This document shows positions 36,719-46,888 of a DNA stretch of 64,000 nucleotides, piece by piece (position 1 is the stretch's first letter; every line of letters begins with the position of its first letter). Where the stretch lies: positions 434,001 through 498,000 of the forward strand of contig NZ_JQFJ01000002.1 of the NCBI RefSeq assembly GCF_000763945.1. The letters are read 5' to 3'. Origin of the DNA: Sphingopyxis sp. MWB1. Its GTDB lineage: Bacteria; Pseudomonadota; Alphaproteobacteria; Sphingomonadales; Sphingomonadaceae. The notes beneath the pieces were generated by a model. The model ran no database searches. It saw nothing but the letters and a program-made list of their open reading frames with translations, and had not been told where the DNA came from. The position numbers and the translations under genes were made by a program.

Positions 36719-38152
36719 ATGGCTAGTTCGCGCGATATCCGCACCGTGATGATCGTCGACAGCGAGCCGGCGCAGCAGCGTTTCCTTTCGGCGCTGATCG
36801 CGCGCGGGGGCTGGCGCAGCGTGGCGGTGGGCGACACCGACACCGCGCTCGCCAAGCTTGGGACGCAGGAAGGCATGACGCTCGACGCCGTGCTTGTCGA
36901 TCAAGGCGCGCCGGGAACGCCCCTTCCCGCCTTTATCGCCGAGCTGCGCCGCTGGCGCCCCGCTCTGCCCGTTATCGTCGTGACCATGCGCAACGGGGTT
37001 GAAGTAGCGGTCGCCGCCATGCGTGCGGGCGCCAATGATTTTGTGCAGAAGCCGATTGCTCCCGACCGGCTGCTGGGCGCCATCGAGCGTATCATCACCC
37101 CCGATGGTCCGCAGGATGAACTCCGCCCGCTGACTGAAAAGCTGCGCGCGCCGCTCGCCTTCGAAGAGATTATCGGGTCCAGCCCGAATTTCCGCAGCGC
37201 GCTGGCCATTGCCGCCAAGGCCGCACGCGCCCGCGTTCCGGTGCTGATCAATGGACGTCCCGGCACGGGCAAGGAAGTGTTCGCCCGCGCTATTCACAGC
37301 GCCAGCCCGCGCGCCCGCGCCCCGCTGGTGATGGTCGATTGTTCGGCGGTTTCGCCCGGCCTGATCGGATCGGGCTTGTTCGGCCATGAACGCGGCGCCT
37401 TTGCGGGGGCTTTTGACCGGCAGATCGGGCGATTGGTCCAGGCCGATGGCGGCAGCATCATCATCGACCATGTCGAATGCATCCCGCTCGACACGCAGGC
37501 GCAGCTCGTCGAATTTCTGAACAGCGGCGAAGTGCAGATGATCGGCGGCGCGATCCGGCAAAGCGTCGATGTGCGGATCATCGCGACCAGCGCCAGCCCG
37601 CTCGACAAGCTGATCGAGGCGGGACACTTCCGCGAAGACCTCTACTACGCCCTGTCGGCCGCGCATCTGACGCTTCCGTCGCTGAGCGAGCGGCGCGGCG
37701 ATGTCGGCCCGCTTACCCGGCACCTGCTCAACCGCATCAGCGGGCTTCCCGGGATGAGCCAGATCGGCATTACCGACGATGCCTTGCGCCTGCTCGCCGC
37801 CTATGCCTGGCCCGGCAATGTTCGGCAGCTTCAGGATGTGCTGTTCCGCGCGGCGGTTGCCAGTGCAACGGGCGTGCTTACGGCGGCTGATTTTCCGGCA
37901 ATCGACGGCGCGCTCGGAGGCGTCGGCGCGACGAGTGATGCCCAGGTGGCGATCAATGGCGAAGCCATTGGCGTGACACTTTACCTGCCCGACGGCAATT
38001 TGCGCCCGCTGGAAGATATTGAAGCCGATGTCATCCGCCTCGCCATCGGCCATTACCGGGGCCGAATGAGCGAAGTCGCGCGGCGGCTGGGTATCGGGCG
38101 TTCGACCCTTTATCGCAAGCTGAGCGATCTGGGAATCGACACCGCTGCCTGA
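36719..38152 (+). CDS. NtrC-type regulator with altered GAFTGA and Walker B motifs
   Basis: 477 residues from MASSRDIRTV. Receiver domain (1-125; Asp61 phosphoacceptor, Lys111), AAA+ domain (150-380) and a Fis-type helix-turn-helix (LGIGRSTLYRKLSDLGI) at the end. Walker A is GRPGTGK (179-185). The sigma-54 contact loop reads GAFAGA (226-231) instead of GAFTGA, and Walker B reads IIIDH with His251 instead of Glu. FREDLYY (arginine finger region) is kept. ATP hydrolysis and sigma-54 activation are therefore doubtful. Gene is alone on its strand here. Confidence 0.88.
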   Translation: MASSRDIRTVMIVDSEPAQQRFLSALIARGGWRSVAVGDTDTALAKLGTQEGMTLDAVLVDQGAPGTPLPAFIAELRRWRPALPVIVVTMRNGVEVAVAAMRAGANDFVQKPIAPDRLLGAIERIITPDGPQDELRPLTEKLRAPLAFEEIIGSSPNFRSALAIAAKAARARVPVLINGRPGTGKEVFARAIHSASPRARAPLVMVDCSAVSPGLIGSGLFGHERGAFAGAFDRQIGRLVQADGGSIIIDHVECIPLDTQAQLVEFLNSGEVQMIGGAIRQSVDVRIIATSASPLDKLIEAGHFREDLYYALSAAHLTLPSLSERRGDVGPLTRHLLNRISGLPGMSQIGITDDALRLLAAYAWPGNVRQLQDVLFRAAVASATGVLTAADFPAIDGALGGVGATSDAQVAINGEAIGVTLYLPDGNLRPLEDIEADVIRLAIGHYRGRMSEVARRLGIGRSTLYRKLSDLGIDTAA

Positions 38153-38217
38153 CCTGTAAATATGGACTTAGTTGTGGAATGACTATGCTTCGCCGGCGCT
38201 AGCGAAGGGGTTGATCA

Positions 38218-38874
38218 ATGCAGTTTCCAAGCGATGACCACGAACATATGACCATTCGCGGGGTCAAGAATGTTACGCATGATGGCGTCGCCGCCCGCGC
38301 GACCATCATGTGCCGCAATTATGAGACCGATATCGAGGATTTGTGGAACGCCATAAGCGATCCGGAACGGATCGGACGCTGGATGCGCCCCATCAGTGGC
38401 GAATTGAGGCTTGGCGGCCATTATCAACTGAAAGACAATGCCCACGGCACGATAAACGAATGTATCCCGCCGCGCCGTTTTGCCGCGACATGGGAATATG
38501 GCGCGCAGCTGAGCTGGATCATTGTCGAACTGGAAAAATTGGGTGCCGATCGCACGCGGCTGAACCTGCGCCATATTGCGCCCTCAACCGCGCAGTCGAA
38601 TGATTTCTGGGGTCGTTTCGGTCCGGGCGGCGCCGGAATCGGCTGGGACCTGACTCTGCTGATCCTCGGACTGCACCTGAGCAGCGGGGGATTGGTCGAT
38701 CCTGCCCAAGCGGATGCCTGGATCCCCAGCGCTGAAGGCCAGCGCTTTATCGCCAGCATCAGCGACGCCTGGGTGGAAACCTCCATCGCCTATGGCACCG
38801 CGGTGGAGGCAGCGCGCGAGGCGGGCGCCAATGCCGCCGCCTTCTATACCGGGGAAATGCCGCGCGAGCGATAA
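38218..38874 (+). CDS. SRPBCC (START-like) domain protein of the AHSA1 type
   Basis: 218 residues. NYETDIEDLWNAISDPERIGRWMRPISGELRLGGHYQL is the typical opening of this family of ligand-binding cups; the last 60 residues extend beyond the domain. Function unknown. Genes of this type are usually coupled to an ArsR regulator, and the decayed remains of one follow immediately downstream. Confidence 0.88.
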   Translation: MQFPSDDHEHMTIRGVKNVTHDGVAARATIMCRNYETDIEDLWNAISDPERIGRWMRPISGELRLGGHYQLKDNAHGTINECIPPRRFAATWEYGAQLSWIIVELEKLGADRTRLNLRHIAPSTAQSNDFWGRFGPGGAGIGWDLTLLILGLHLSSGGLVDPAQADAWIPSAEGQRFIASISDAWVETSIAYGTAVEAAREAGANAAAFYTGEMPRER

Positions 38875-39121
38875 GCCCCTTTCATCGCGCGTGGTCGTCG
38901 ATCTTCTTTCCGCCGAATTCGGGATCAGCCAAGCCGCGGTCCAGCATTTGCGTATTTTGCGCGAAAGCGGCTTTGCTAACATGCACACCGAGGGCGCCGC
39001 CGCATCTATGCCGTAGCGCCCGAACGGTTCGACGAGATCGCCGCCTGGGTCCACATTTTCGACGGCAGCAGTGGAACCGAAACTCGAAGCGCTGGCTACC
39101 TAGGCCGCGCGTGGAGAATGA
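38869..39121 (+). pseudogene. Decayed ArsR-family regulator
   Basis: Reading through frames gives a recognisable ArsR helix-turn-helix (VVVDLLSAEFGISQAAVQHL, then RILRESGFANMHTEG), then after a one-base loss near 38994 IYAVAPERFDEIAAWV, then after a second shift EPKLEALAT followed by an in-frame TAG near 39100. The 5' end including the start codon is missing or fused to the end of the START-domain gene. At least two frameshifts and a nonsense codon make it non-functional. Confidence 0.85.
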
Positions 39122-39127
39122 CCGGGA

Positions 39128-39508
39128 TTAGGCGGCGGCGATAGCCTGTTCAATCTGCTGCGTATCAACATTGGTGAGCGTCTTGGGAAGCTCTCCCACC
39201 AGGCGCTTTTGTAACTCACCATGATAATGATCGCGCATCACGCCCAAAGTCTGCGGATCGGCAACGATGAGCAGGCGCTCGATGGCGTGGGTGAGCACTT
39301 GCTGGTTCAAAAACTCGGCAACGCCAGCGGCATGGCCGCGCTCATCCAGATCCTGCGGCTCGGGATTGGCCCCGCTGCGATTGCTGTCCGAAACCGTCGG
39401 ACTATCGGCATCGACGAGGTTCAGAATATCCTCGTCCCCATCGTTACGGAAAAGCACGAAACGCTGTCCATCGGCGACGGCTACATGGGTATCATGCGGA
39501 ATTTTCAT
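39128..39508 (-). CDS. Host attachment family protein
   Basis: 126 residues from MKIPHDTHVAVADGQRFVLF, seven bases after AGGAG. The DGQRFVLFRNDGD opening, NQQVLTHAIERLLIVADPQTLGVMRDHYH middle and ELPKTLTNVDTQQIEQAI end match the family annotated as required for attachment to host cells. It resembles the archaeal release-factor-like fold; the actual role is not settled. Confidence 0.82.
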   Translation of the reverse strand: MKIPHDTHVAVADGQRFVLFRNDGDEDILNLVDADSPTVSDSNRSGANPEPQDLDERGHAAGVAEFLNQQVLTHAIERLLIVADPQTLGVMRDHYHGELQKRLVGELPKTLTNVDTQQIEQAIAAA

Positions 39509-39626
39509 CCCTCTCTCCTTGACCAATATGGGCGCGACAGGGCGCCCTTCTTATCAGGGAGACGCATGGTGCGCGCGCGAAGTTGCCCGCCACGCGCGAG
39601 AAAGACGAAACAGCGATGAAGATGCG

Positions 39627-40757
39627 CTAGCGGGTCAGCGCAGCATCGCGCAGCGCCCGCCACATGCGAAGCGCCTGCCGCGTTTCGGGCACATCGTGAA
39701 CGCGCAGCAATTGCGCACCGCGGTCCGCGGCCTGATAGTGAAGCGCAATACTGCCGCCCAGCCGCGCATCCGCCGGGGCTTCATTGTCGAGCGCGCCGAT
39801 CAGTCGCTTGCGGCTCGCCGCGAAAAGCAGTGGGCAGCCCAGCGTGTGGAAAAGCGCAAGGCCATTCAGCAGATCGAGATTCTCGCCCACGCCTTTGCCG
39901 AAGCCGATGCCCGGATCGAGGATGAGGCGGCTCCGCGCGATTCCCGCCGCTTCGCACGCCGCAATCCGCTCTGCCAGCATGTCGTAAACATCGAAGAGCG
40001 CATGGACATAATCGCCGCCTTCATGCGGGTTTGATCCTGCTGAGGGCGCATGCATCAGAATGATGGGGCAGGATGATGCCGCCATCAACTCCAGCGCGCG
40101 ATCGTCATAACGCAGCGCGGAGATATCGTTGATCACGCCGGCCCCGGCGGCAAGCGCCGCCTCCATCACCGCAGCCTTGCGCGTATCGACCGAGACCGCC
40201 ACGCCGCCCTTGGCCAATGCGGCGACCACGGGTTCGATCCGCTTGATCTCATCGCCTTCCCACAGCGTTTCCGCGCCGGGCCGGGTCGATTCGCCGCCCA
40301 CGTCGACGATGGCCGCCCCCGCCGCCCCCATGGCAAAGCCGGCGTCGATGGCCGCAGCGGCATCGATATGCTTGCCTCCGTCGGAGAAGCTGTCGGGGGT
40401 TATGTTCAATATCCCCATGATCTGAGGCTCGGCGAGGCGGATGGTGCGGTCGCCCAATTGGAGCGCGCCGCGAGGGTGAGCGAGCGCAGCGCGCTGGGCA
40501 CCTGCCCCTTCAGCCAGCGCGTCGGGCATAGCAACGATCCACTCGTCGAGATCGGGCACTGCGACAACGGCCGAGCGGATGTGGGCGCCGTCGCGCAAGC
40601 TGATATGCCAAGCTGCAAACCAGAGCATCGTGTCGGCGATCCGCAGGCAGGCATCATCCAGCTCATGCGGGCGATCGATGAAGGCGGTGGGGCGCAGGTA
40701 AAGGCGCGCAGCCGTTGAGGCTGAAGCGAAATCGCGCTTGGTCAGGGGGGCAAACAT
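39627..40757 (-). CDS. folP: Dihydropteroate synthase with N-terminal extension
   Basis: 376 residues; typical enzymes are near 280. The catalytic part starts near residue 112 (MGILNITPDSFSDGG at 114-128), with GGESTRPGA, SVDTRKAAVMEAAL, INDISALR and LDPGIGFGKG in order. Joins p-aminobenzoate to the pterin pyrophosphate; sulfonamide target. The extra 105 residues at the N-terminus (MFAPLTKRDF to RALAHPRGALQ) have no motif I know but are in good frame and occur in sphingomonad homologues (from memory). Last gene of the glmM to folP series. Confidence 0.95.
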   Translation of the reverse strand: MFAPLTKRDFASASTAARLYLRPTAFIDRPHELDDACLRIADTMLWFAAWHISLRDGAHIRSAVVAVPDLDEWIVAMPDALAEGAGAQRAALAHPRGALQLGDRTIRLAEPQIMGILNITPDSFSDGGKHIDAAAAIDAGFAMGAAGAAIVDVGGESTRPGAETLWEGDEIKRIEPVVAALAKGGVAVSVDTRKAAVMEAALAAGAGVINDISALRYDDRALELMAASSCPIILMHAPSAGSNPHEGGDYVHALFDVYDMLAERIAACEAAGIARSRLILDPGIGFGKGVGENLDLLNGLALFHTLGCPLLFAASRKRLIGALDNEAPADARLGGSIALHYQAADRGAQLLRVHDVPETRQALRMWRALRDAALTR

Positions 40758-40813
40758 GGCGCTTCCTTTGTCGGTCGTTGCCAGCGTCGAGAAGCAGTTC
40801 CGGGTGGCTTACG

Positions 40814-40848
40814 CGATTCTGGATTGCTTCGCTATGCTCGCAAGGACG
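40814..40848. repeat. Possible interspersed repeat between folP and ccrM
   Basis: GATTCTGGATTGCTTCGCTA followed by TGCTCGCAAGGACG resembles a short dispersed sequence common in sphingomonad intergenic regions (recognition from memory; only one copy is in this window). The gap is 98 bases. Confidence 0.35.
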
Positions 40849-40855
40849 TTATGCG

Positions 40856-42007
<1,152 letters not shown>

Positions 42008-42033
42008 TCAATTTGCTTCGACAGCGCCATGAT

Positions 42034-42184
42034 GAATCCTTGCGACTCGGCAGTCAAGCACGAGTCGCGGGAGCCGAGCGATGTCGGCGGACCTGCCGGA
42101 GGAGAACGAAAGGAGTCTGGCACGACATATGGAGTCGCGGGCGCGGGATGGACTCAACCCATAGTGGTGTGATCTTGTGGACTC
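42034..42184. promoter_or_regulatory. Cluster of seven GANTC sites upstream of ccrM
   Basis: GANTC occurs at 42034, 42044, 42062, 42113, 42132, 42151 and 42180. Chance would give about 0.6 in 151 bases. The cluster lies in the 225-base gap between ccrM and rnhB that must contain the ccrM promoter, so the methylase probably modifies its own control region. An eighth site lies inside the gene at 41941. Confidence 0.8.
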
Positions 42185-42223
42185 ACCGGCAAATATTTTT
42201 CGCTTTTTCGCGCCCGCGGGCGC

Positions 42224-42814
42224 TCAGACCAGTTGCATCTGCGCGACGGGAGCGAAACTGTGGCGGTGGTGGGGCGTGGGGCCATGTTCACGAAGCGCCG
42301 CCATATGCTCGCGCGTGCCATAGCCCATGTTTCGGTCCCACCCGAAAGCGGGATAATCGCGCGCAGCGGCTTTCATCAGATGGTCGCGATGTTCCTTGGC
42401 AATGATGCTGGCTGCCGAGATACAGGGGTGAAGCGCGTCGCCCCCGACAATTGCGCGCGCGGGATAGCGCCAGCTCGGCAGCCGGTTGCCGTCGACAAGG
42501 ACTTCTCCGGGTTCGCTGCCCAGCGCCTCGACCGCGCGGGTCATGGCAAGGAAAGTCGCCTGCAGGATATTGAGCCGGTCAATTTCCTCGACGCTCGCCA
42601 ATCCCACGGCCCAGCGGCAGCGCGCCTTTATGTCTTCCTCCAGCGCCGCCCGGCGCTTGGGTGAGAGCTTCTTGCTGTCGTCGAGACCAGGGATACCGCC
42701 TTCGCAGAGGATCACGGCCGCAGCGACGACCGGCCCTGCCAACGGGCCGCGCCCGGCCTCATCGACCCCGGCGATCATGGGCGTCCTCACGGACGCAGTC
42801 ATAGGCGCCATCAT
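42224..42814 (-). CDS. rnhB: Ribonuclease HII
   Basis: 196 residues. Removes RNA from RNA-DNA hybrids, including single ribonucleotides. [16 protein letters not shown] carries the first two catalytic acidic residues (Asp, Glu), with [18 protein letters not shown] and [10 protein letters not shown] following. I chose the ATG that overlaps the thiD stop by four bases; a GTG three codons earlier and other ATGs are alternatives. Confidence 0.95.
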   Translation of the reverse strand: MMAPMTASVRTPMIAGVDEAGRGPLAGPVVAAAVILCEGGIPGLDDSKKLSPKRRAALEEDIKARCRWAVGLASVEEIDRLNILQATFLAMTRAVEALGSEPGEVLVDGNRLPSWRYPARAIVGGDALHPCISAASIIAKEHRDHLMKAAARDYPAFGWDRNMGYGTREHMAALREHGPTPHHRHSFAPVAQMQLV

Positions 42815-43953
42815 ATGCGCCACGGCGGGTAACGCCGATATTCGGCGGCCTGAAACAGACAGAGAATATTGCCCGCCGGGTCGTTCAACCGCGCCTCGCG
42901 CCAGCCCCAGCTTTCATCGCGCGGCATATGCTCGAAACGCACCCCGCGCCGGGCGAGATAGGCGACCCAGGCGTCGAGCGCGCCCGATTCCAGATAGGTG
43001 ATCGCGCCGCCTGCCTCACCCGCGCCGACGTGGACCGACAAGGTGACGCCGTTCGCCGCCTCAAAACGCGCATAGCCCTTGTCGGGACTATCGACGATCT
43101 GGGTCAGGCCCAATTGGCGGTAAAAGGCGACCGATGCCGCATAGTCTTGCGCGGGCAGGCTGATCTGGTTGAGCGCAGGCCCGGTAAACAACCCGTCATT
43201 GCGAACCTTTTGATGTCCCATCGGTCCATGGCCGCTCCCCAGCCCCGGTGCATCATGCAGCGCCAGACGCACAAAATCGCGGGCGCGGGCGATGGCAGGT
43301 TCCAGCGGCATGCCGTCGGCAAGCCCCGTCGCGATGGCGCTGGCGAGCGTGCAGCCGGTGCCGTGCATGTGCGGCGTATGGATCCGGGGCGCTTCCCAGC
43401 GCGCGACCTCGCCTGCTTCGCGTTCGAGCAGCCGGTCGATGACCATTTCGCCCTCGGCATGGCCGCCCTTGACGAGCAAGGCACAGCCATGCGCCAAGAT
43501 GGCCTCTTCGCCGCCAAGGGCCTTGAGTTCGTCAAGATTGGGCGTGGCGACCGCGGCGCGGCGCATCAGCGCCCCGAAAGCCGTCACCGTGCCGGGGTCG
43601 GCAAGCGCCGCCCCGCTGGTGGTGATCATCACCGGATCGAACACCACAGCGGCGCCTGACATGTCGGGGCGCTGCAACCGTTCCGCAAGCGCCATGGCGG
43701 TGTCGGGCGAGCCGATCATGCCGATCTTGACCGCGTCGACGCCAATGTCCGAAACGACCGCGTCAATCTGCGCCATGACCATCTCGGTCGGGACCGGATG
43801 GACGGCGGTGACTTCGCGCGTATTTTGCGCGGTGATGGCGGTGATGGCGGTCATTGCATGACCGCCCAGCATCGTTACCGCCTTTATATCGGCCTGTATT
43901 CCCGCTCCGCCGCCACTATCAGAGCCGGCGACGATCAATACGCGCGCCGTCAT
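42811..43953 (-). CDS. thiD: ThiD-VOC fusion: hydroxymethylpyrimidine (phosphate) kinase plus glyoxalase-like domain
   Basis: 380 residues in one frame. Residues 1-245 are a complete ribokinase-type ThiD ([16 protein letters not shown] at 10-24; GTGCTLASA at 198-206) that phosphorylates HMP and HMP-phosphate for thiamine. Residues 258-372 are a VOC/glyoxalase-fold domain ([20 protein letters not shown] start, [16 protein letters not shown] end). Starts five bases after the DUF1272 gene and overlaps rnhB. The VOC part may be a ligand-binding or unrelated enzyme domain. No TPP riboswitch can fit upstream. Confidence 0.92.
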   Translation of the reverse strand: MTARVLIVAGSDSGGGAGIQADIKAVTMLGGHAMTAITAITAQNTREVTAVHPVPTEMVMAQIDAVVSDIGVDAVKIGMIGSPDTAMALAERLQRPDMSGAAVVFDPVMITTSGAALADPGTVTAFGALMRRAAVATPNLDELKALGGEEAILAHGCALLVKGGHAEGEMVIDRLLEREAGEVARWEAPRIHTPHMHGTGCTLASAIATGLADGMPLEPAIARARDFVRLALHDAPGLGSGHGPMGHQKVRNDGLFTGPALNQISLPAQDYAASVAFYRQLGLTQIVDSPDKGYARFEAANGVTLSVHVGAGEAGGAITYLESGALDAWVAYLARRGVRFEHMPRDESWGWREARLNDPAGNILCLFQAAEYRRYPPWRI

Positions 43954-43958
43954 GGCGT

Positions 43959-44189
43959 TCAGCGCGCGCCCGGATGACGGCGTTCGTCCGAAGCCGGGAA
44001 ACGCGCAAGCGTGGGCCCGGCGCGCATCGGGCGATCAAGCAGGTCGCCGCCGCAATTGGGGCAAAGTTCGTCCAGCCGATCTGCGCATTTCGCGCAGAAG
44101 GTGCATTCCAGCGAACAGATGAAGGCGCCATGCTTATCCGCAGGCAGATCGCACCCGCAACGCTCGCAATCGGGTCGCATTTCTAACAT
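43959..44189 (-). CDS. DUF1272 cysteine-rich small protein
   Basis: 76 residues. MLEMRPDCERCGCDLP followed by FICSLECTFCAKCADR and CPNCGGDL: paired CxxC motifs that predict one or two zinc sites, the DUF1272 family. Function unknown. It starts one base after the glmM stop and ends five bases before thiD, so it is part of this operon. Confidence 0.9.
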   Translation of the reverse strand: MLEMRPDCERCGCDLPADKHGAFICSLECTFCAKCADRLDELCPNCGGDLLDRPMRAGPTLARFPASDERRHPGAR

Positions 44190-44190
44190 A

Positions 44191-45528
44191 TCAGGAAACT
44201 GCCTTTCTTACGGCATCGCAGACCATGTCAACGATGCGTTCCACTTGAGCCGCATCATCGCCTTCGGCCATGACGCGGATGAGAGGTTCGGTGCCCGAGG
44301 CCCGAATGACCAGACGGCCACGGTTCGCAAGCTCCGCCTCCCCTTCTGCAATGGCGGCCTTGACCGCCGGATCTTCGAGCGGCGCCCCCTTTTCGAAGCG
44401 CACATTTTTCAGCAATTGGGGCACCGCGTCAAATTGATGGAGCAATTCGCTCGCCGCCTTGCCCGTCCGCACCAGCTCGGCGAGCACATGCAGCGCGGCC
44501 AGCGTGCCATCGCCGGTGGTCGCATGGTCGGAGAGGATCATATGTCCCGACTGTTCACCGCCGACATTGAAACCGCCCTGGCGCATCCGTTCAAGGACAT
44601 AGCGGTCACCGACCTTGGTGCGCTCCAGCCGCAATCCCTCTCCCTTCAGAAAGCGCTCCAGACCCAGATTGGACATGACGGTCGCGACAACGCCGCCGCC
44701 TTTCAGGCGGCCCTGCCGCGCCCAGCTCGCGCCAATCAGCCCCATGATCTGGTCGCCATCGACAATCGCGCCCTTTTCATCGACGATGATCAACCGGTCG
44801 GCGTCGCCGTCAAGCGCCACGCCGACATGCGCACCGCTGGCGACCACCGTATCCTGCAACGCCGCCGGCGCGGTCGAGCCGCAGCGATCATTGATATTGG
44901 TGCCATTGGGTTCGACGCCCAGGGGGATGAGGTCGGCGCCCAATTCCCAGAATACGGTCGGCGCGCTGTTATAGGCAGCCCCATTGGCGCAATCGATCAC
45001 CATTTTCAGCCCGTCGAGCCTTATGTCCCCCGGCAGGCTTTGCTTGACCGCATGGATATAGCGACCGCGCGCATCCTCGATCCGCTTGGCGCGGCCGATC
45101 TGGTCGGGCGCGGCGAGCCGCGGCGAGGCGCCCAGCAGCGCTTCGATCTGCATCTCATCCTCGTCCGACAATTTATACCCATCGGGTCCAAACAATTTTA
45201 TGCCGTTATCGTGAAAGGGATTGTGGCTGGCCGAAATCATCACGCCAAGGTCGGCGCGCATCGACTGGGTGAGCATCGCCACCGCCGGGGTCGGCATGGG
45301 GCCGACCTGTACTACGTCCATCCCGACGCTGGTGAAACCCGCGACAAGCGCATTTTCGATCATATAGCCTGACAGGCGCGTATCCTTGCCGATCACGACG
45401 CGATGTTTATGCTGGCCGCGCACAAAATGGGCGCCTGCCGCCATCCCGACCCGCATCGCAACCTCCGCCGTCATCGGCGATTGATTGGTGAGACCGCGAA
45501 TTCCGTCCGTTCCGAAAAACTTGCGCAT
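44191..45528 (-). CDS. glmM: Phosphoglucosamine mutase
   Basis: 445 residues. Converts glucosamine-6-phosphate to glucosamine-1-phosphate. FGTDGIRG at the N-terminus, the phosphoserine loop [14 protein letters not shown] near 98-111 (Ser100 region), metal loop DGDADR near 240 and [12 protein letters not shown] at the end. First gene of the series glmM-DUF1272-thiD-rnhB-ccrM-folP. Confidence 0.97.
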   Translation of the reverse strand: MRKFFGTDGIRGLTNQSPMTAEVAMRVGMAAGAHFVRGQHKHRVVIGKDTRLSGYMIENALVAGFTSVGMDVVQVGPMPTPAVAMLTQSMRADLGVMISASHNPFHDNGIKLFGPDGYKLSDEDEMQIEALLGASPRLAAPDQIGRAKRIEDARGRYIHAVKQSLPGDIRLDGLKMVIDCANGAAYNSAPTVFWELGADLIPLGVEPNGTNINDRCGSTAPAALQDTVVASGAHVGVALDGDADRLIIVDEKGAIVDGDQIMGLIGASWARQGRLKGGGVVATVMSNLGLERFLKGEGLRLERTKVGDRYVLERMRQGGFNVGGEQSGHMILSDHATTGDGTLAALHVLAELVRTGKAASELLHQFDAVPQLLKNVRFEKGAPLEDPAVKAAIAEGEAELANRGRLVIRASGTEPLIRVMAEGDDAAQVERIVDMVCDAVRKAVS

Positions 45529-45636
45529 GTCATCCCCGCTACCTAGAGCCGAAAACAGGGTGGAGGCCCGGCCCGGCTGTCGCGACGGCCCTAGGTCAGC
45601 CTCCGTGGCTTGGCAAGTTGGCCGGGGGAATTGAAC

Positions 45637-46881
45637 GTGAAATCGGCATGGATCATCCTGTCGGCGCTGGTGGCGGGAATGCTGCTGGGTGCCGGGATCG
45701 AAGCGGCATCGCCCGGCGCGGGGACGGCATCGCTGCCCTTTATCGAACCCTTTGGCATATTGTGGCTCAACGCCCTGAAAATGACGATCATTCCCCTGAT
45801 CGTCGCGCTGCTCATTACCGGAATCACCGCCACCGCCGACGCCGCCCGCGCCGGGTCGCTGGCGGCACGGGCCGTGGCGATTTTCCTGGTCACCATTTTT
45901 CTGTCGGGGTTGATGTCGCTGGTGATGACACCGGTGCTGCTTCGGCTATTCCCGCTTTCATCCAGTGCGGCGGCGGCGCTGCGTGACGGATTGGGCGGCG
46001 CAAGCGAAGCGGCGAATTCCCCCAGCTTTTCCGATTTCCTGCTGTCGCTGATCCCTACCAATCCCATCGCGGCAGCCGCTGACACAGCCGTGCTGCCGCT
46101 TATCATTTTCACGACCGTCTTTGCCTTTGCCATCACGCGGCTGGCCCCCGAGCAGCGCGCCACCTTGTCTGGTTTTTTCAAGGCGCTGGGTGATGCGATG
46201 CTGATCGTGATCGGCTGGGTCTTGGCGCTCGCGCCCTTTGGGGTCTTTGCGCTGGGCTACGCGCTGGCGGTCAAAGCGGGTTTTGCGGCCTTTGGCGGCC
46301 TTCTCCATTATGTGCTGATCGTGTCGGGGATTGGCATTTGCGTGATCTTGCTTGCGCTGCTCCTCGCCTGGGCGGTCGTGGGTCTCTCGCTGCCGCGCTT
46401 TGCCAAGGCGATGGTGCCGACGCTGGCCGTGGCCATTTCGACGCAAAGCTCGCTCGCCAGCCTGCCTGCCATGCTCGGCGCGGCTGGGACGCTGGGGGTC
46501 GATCCGAAAAAAGCCGATATCGTACTGCCACTCGCGGTGGCGCTTTATCGTTTTACCAGCACGGCGATGAATTTGGCCGTGGTCGTCTATATCGCCTGGC
46601 TGTTCGGACTGGAGCTTACCATCTGGGAAATGGCGGTCGGCCTCGCGGTGGCGATGGCGGCGGCGCTGAGTGCGGTGAGCCTGCCCGGTTCGATCAGCTT
46701 TGTAACCTCGATCGCGCCGATCGCCGTATCCATGGGGGTGCCGGTCGCGCCGCTGGGGCTGCTGGTCGCAGTGGAAACCTTCCCCGATATTTTCCGCACG
46801 CTCGGCAATGTCATCGCCAATGTCGCGGTGACCAAATATGCCGCCGACGGGGTGAAGGACGAAGAAGCAGCGTCCGCCTAG
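45637..46881 (+). CDS. Dicarboxylate/amino acid:cation symporter (DAACS family)
   Basis: 414 residues with about eight membrane helices and two re-entrant loops. [19 protein letters not shown] and the serine-rich [13 protein letters not shown] hairpin plus MNLAVVVYI and SLPGSISFV motifs match the Glt/Dct symporter family. Takes up glutamate, aspartate or C4-dicarboxylates with protons or sodium. I start at GTG 45637, seven bases after GGGGGAA; TTG 45631 and 45610 are alternatives. Divergent from glmM. Confidence 0.92.
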   Translation: MKSAWIILSALVAGMLLGAGIEAASPGAGTASLPFIEPFGILWLNALKMTIIPLIVALLITGITATADAARAGSLAARAVAIFLVTIFLSGLMSLVMTPVLLRLFPLSSSAAAALRDGLGGASEAANSPSFSDFLLSLIPTNPIAAAADTAVLPLIIFTTVFAFAITRLAPEQRATLSGFFKALGDAMLIVIGWVLALAPFGVFALGYALAVKAGFAAFGGLLHYVLIVSGIGICVILLALLLAWAVVGLSLPRFAKAMVPTLAVAISTQSSLASLPAMLGAAGTLGVDPKKADIVLPLAVALYRFTSTAMNLAVVVYIAWLFGLELTIWEMAVGLAVAMAAALSAVSLPGSISFVTSIAPIAVSMGVPVAPLGLLVAVETFPDIFRTLGNVIANVAVTKYAADGVKDEEAASA

Positions 46882-46888
46882 AAGCCGT

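Noticed and set aside
36530..38053. 507-codon frame antisense to the NtrC-type gene
   Set aside because: The plus strand encodes clear receiver, AAA+ and Fis domains; the antisense product has none and is a GC-bias shadow.
42210..42223. Palindrome GCGCCCGCGGGCGC as terminator of rnhB
   Set aside because: On the minus strand it is followed by A-runs, not T-runs, so it is not a normal intrinsic terminator.
43954..43958. TPP riboswitch upstream of thiD
   Set aside because: Only five bases separate thiD from the preceding gene.
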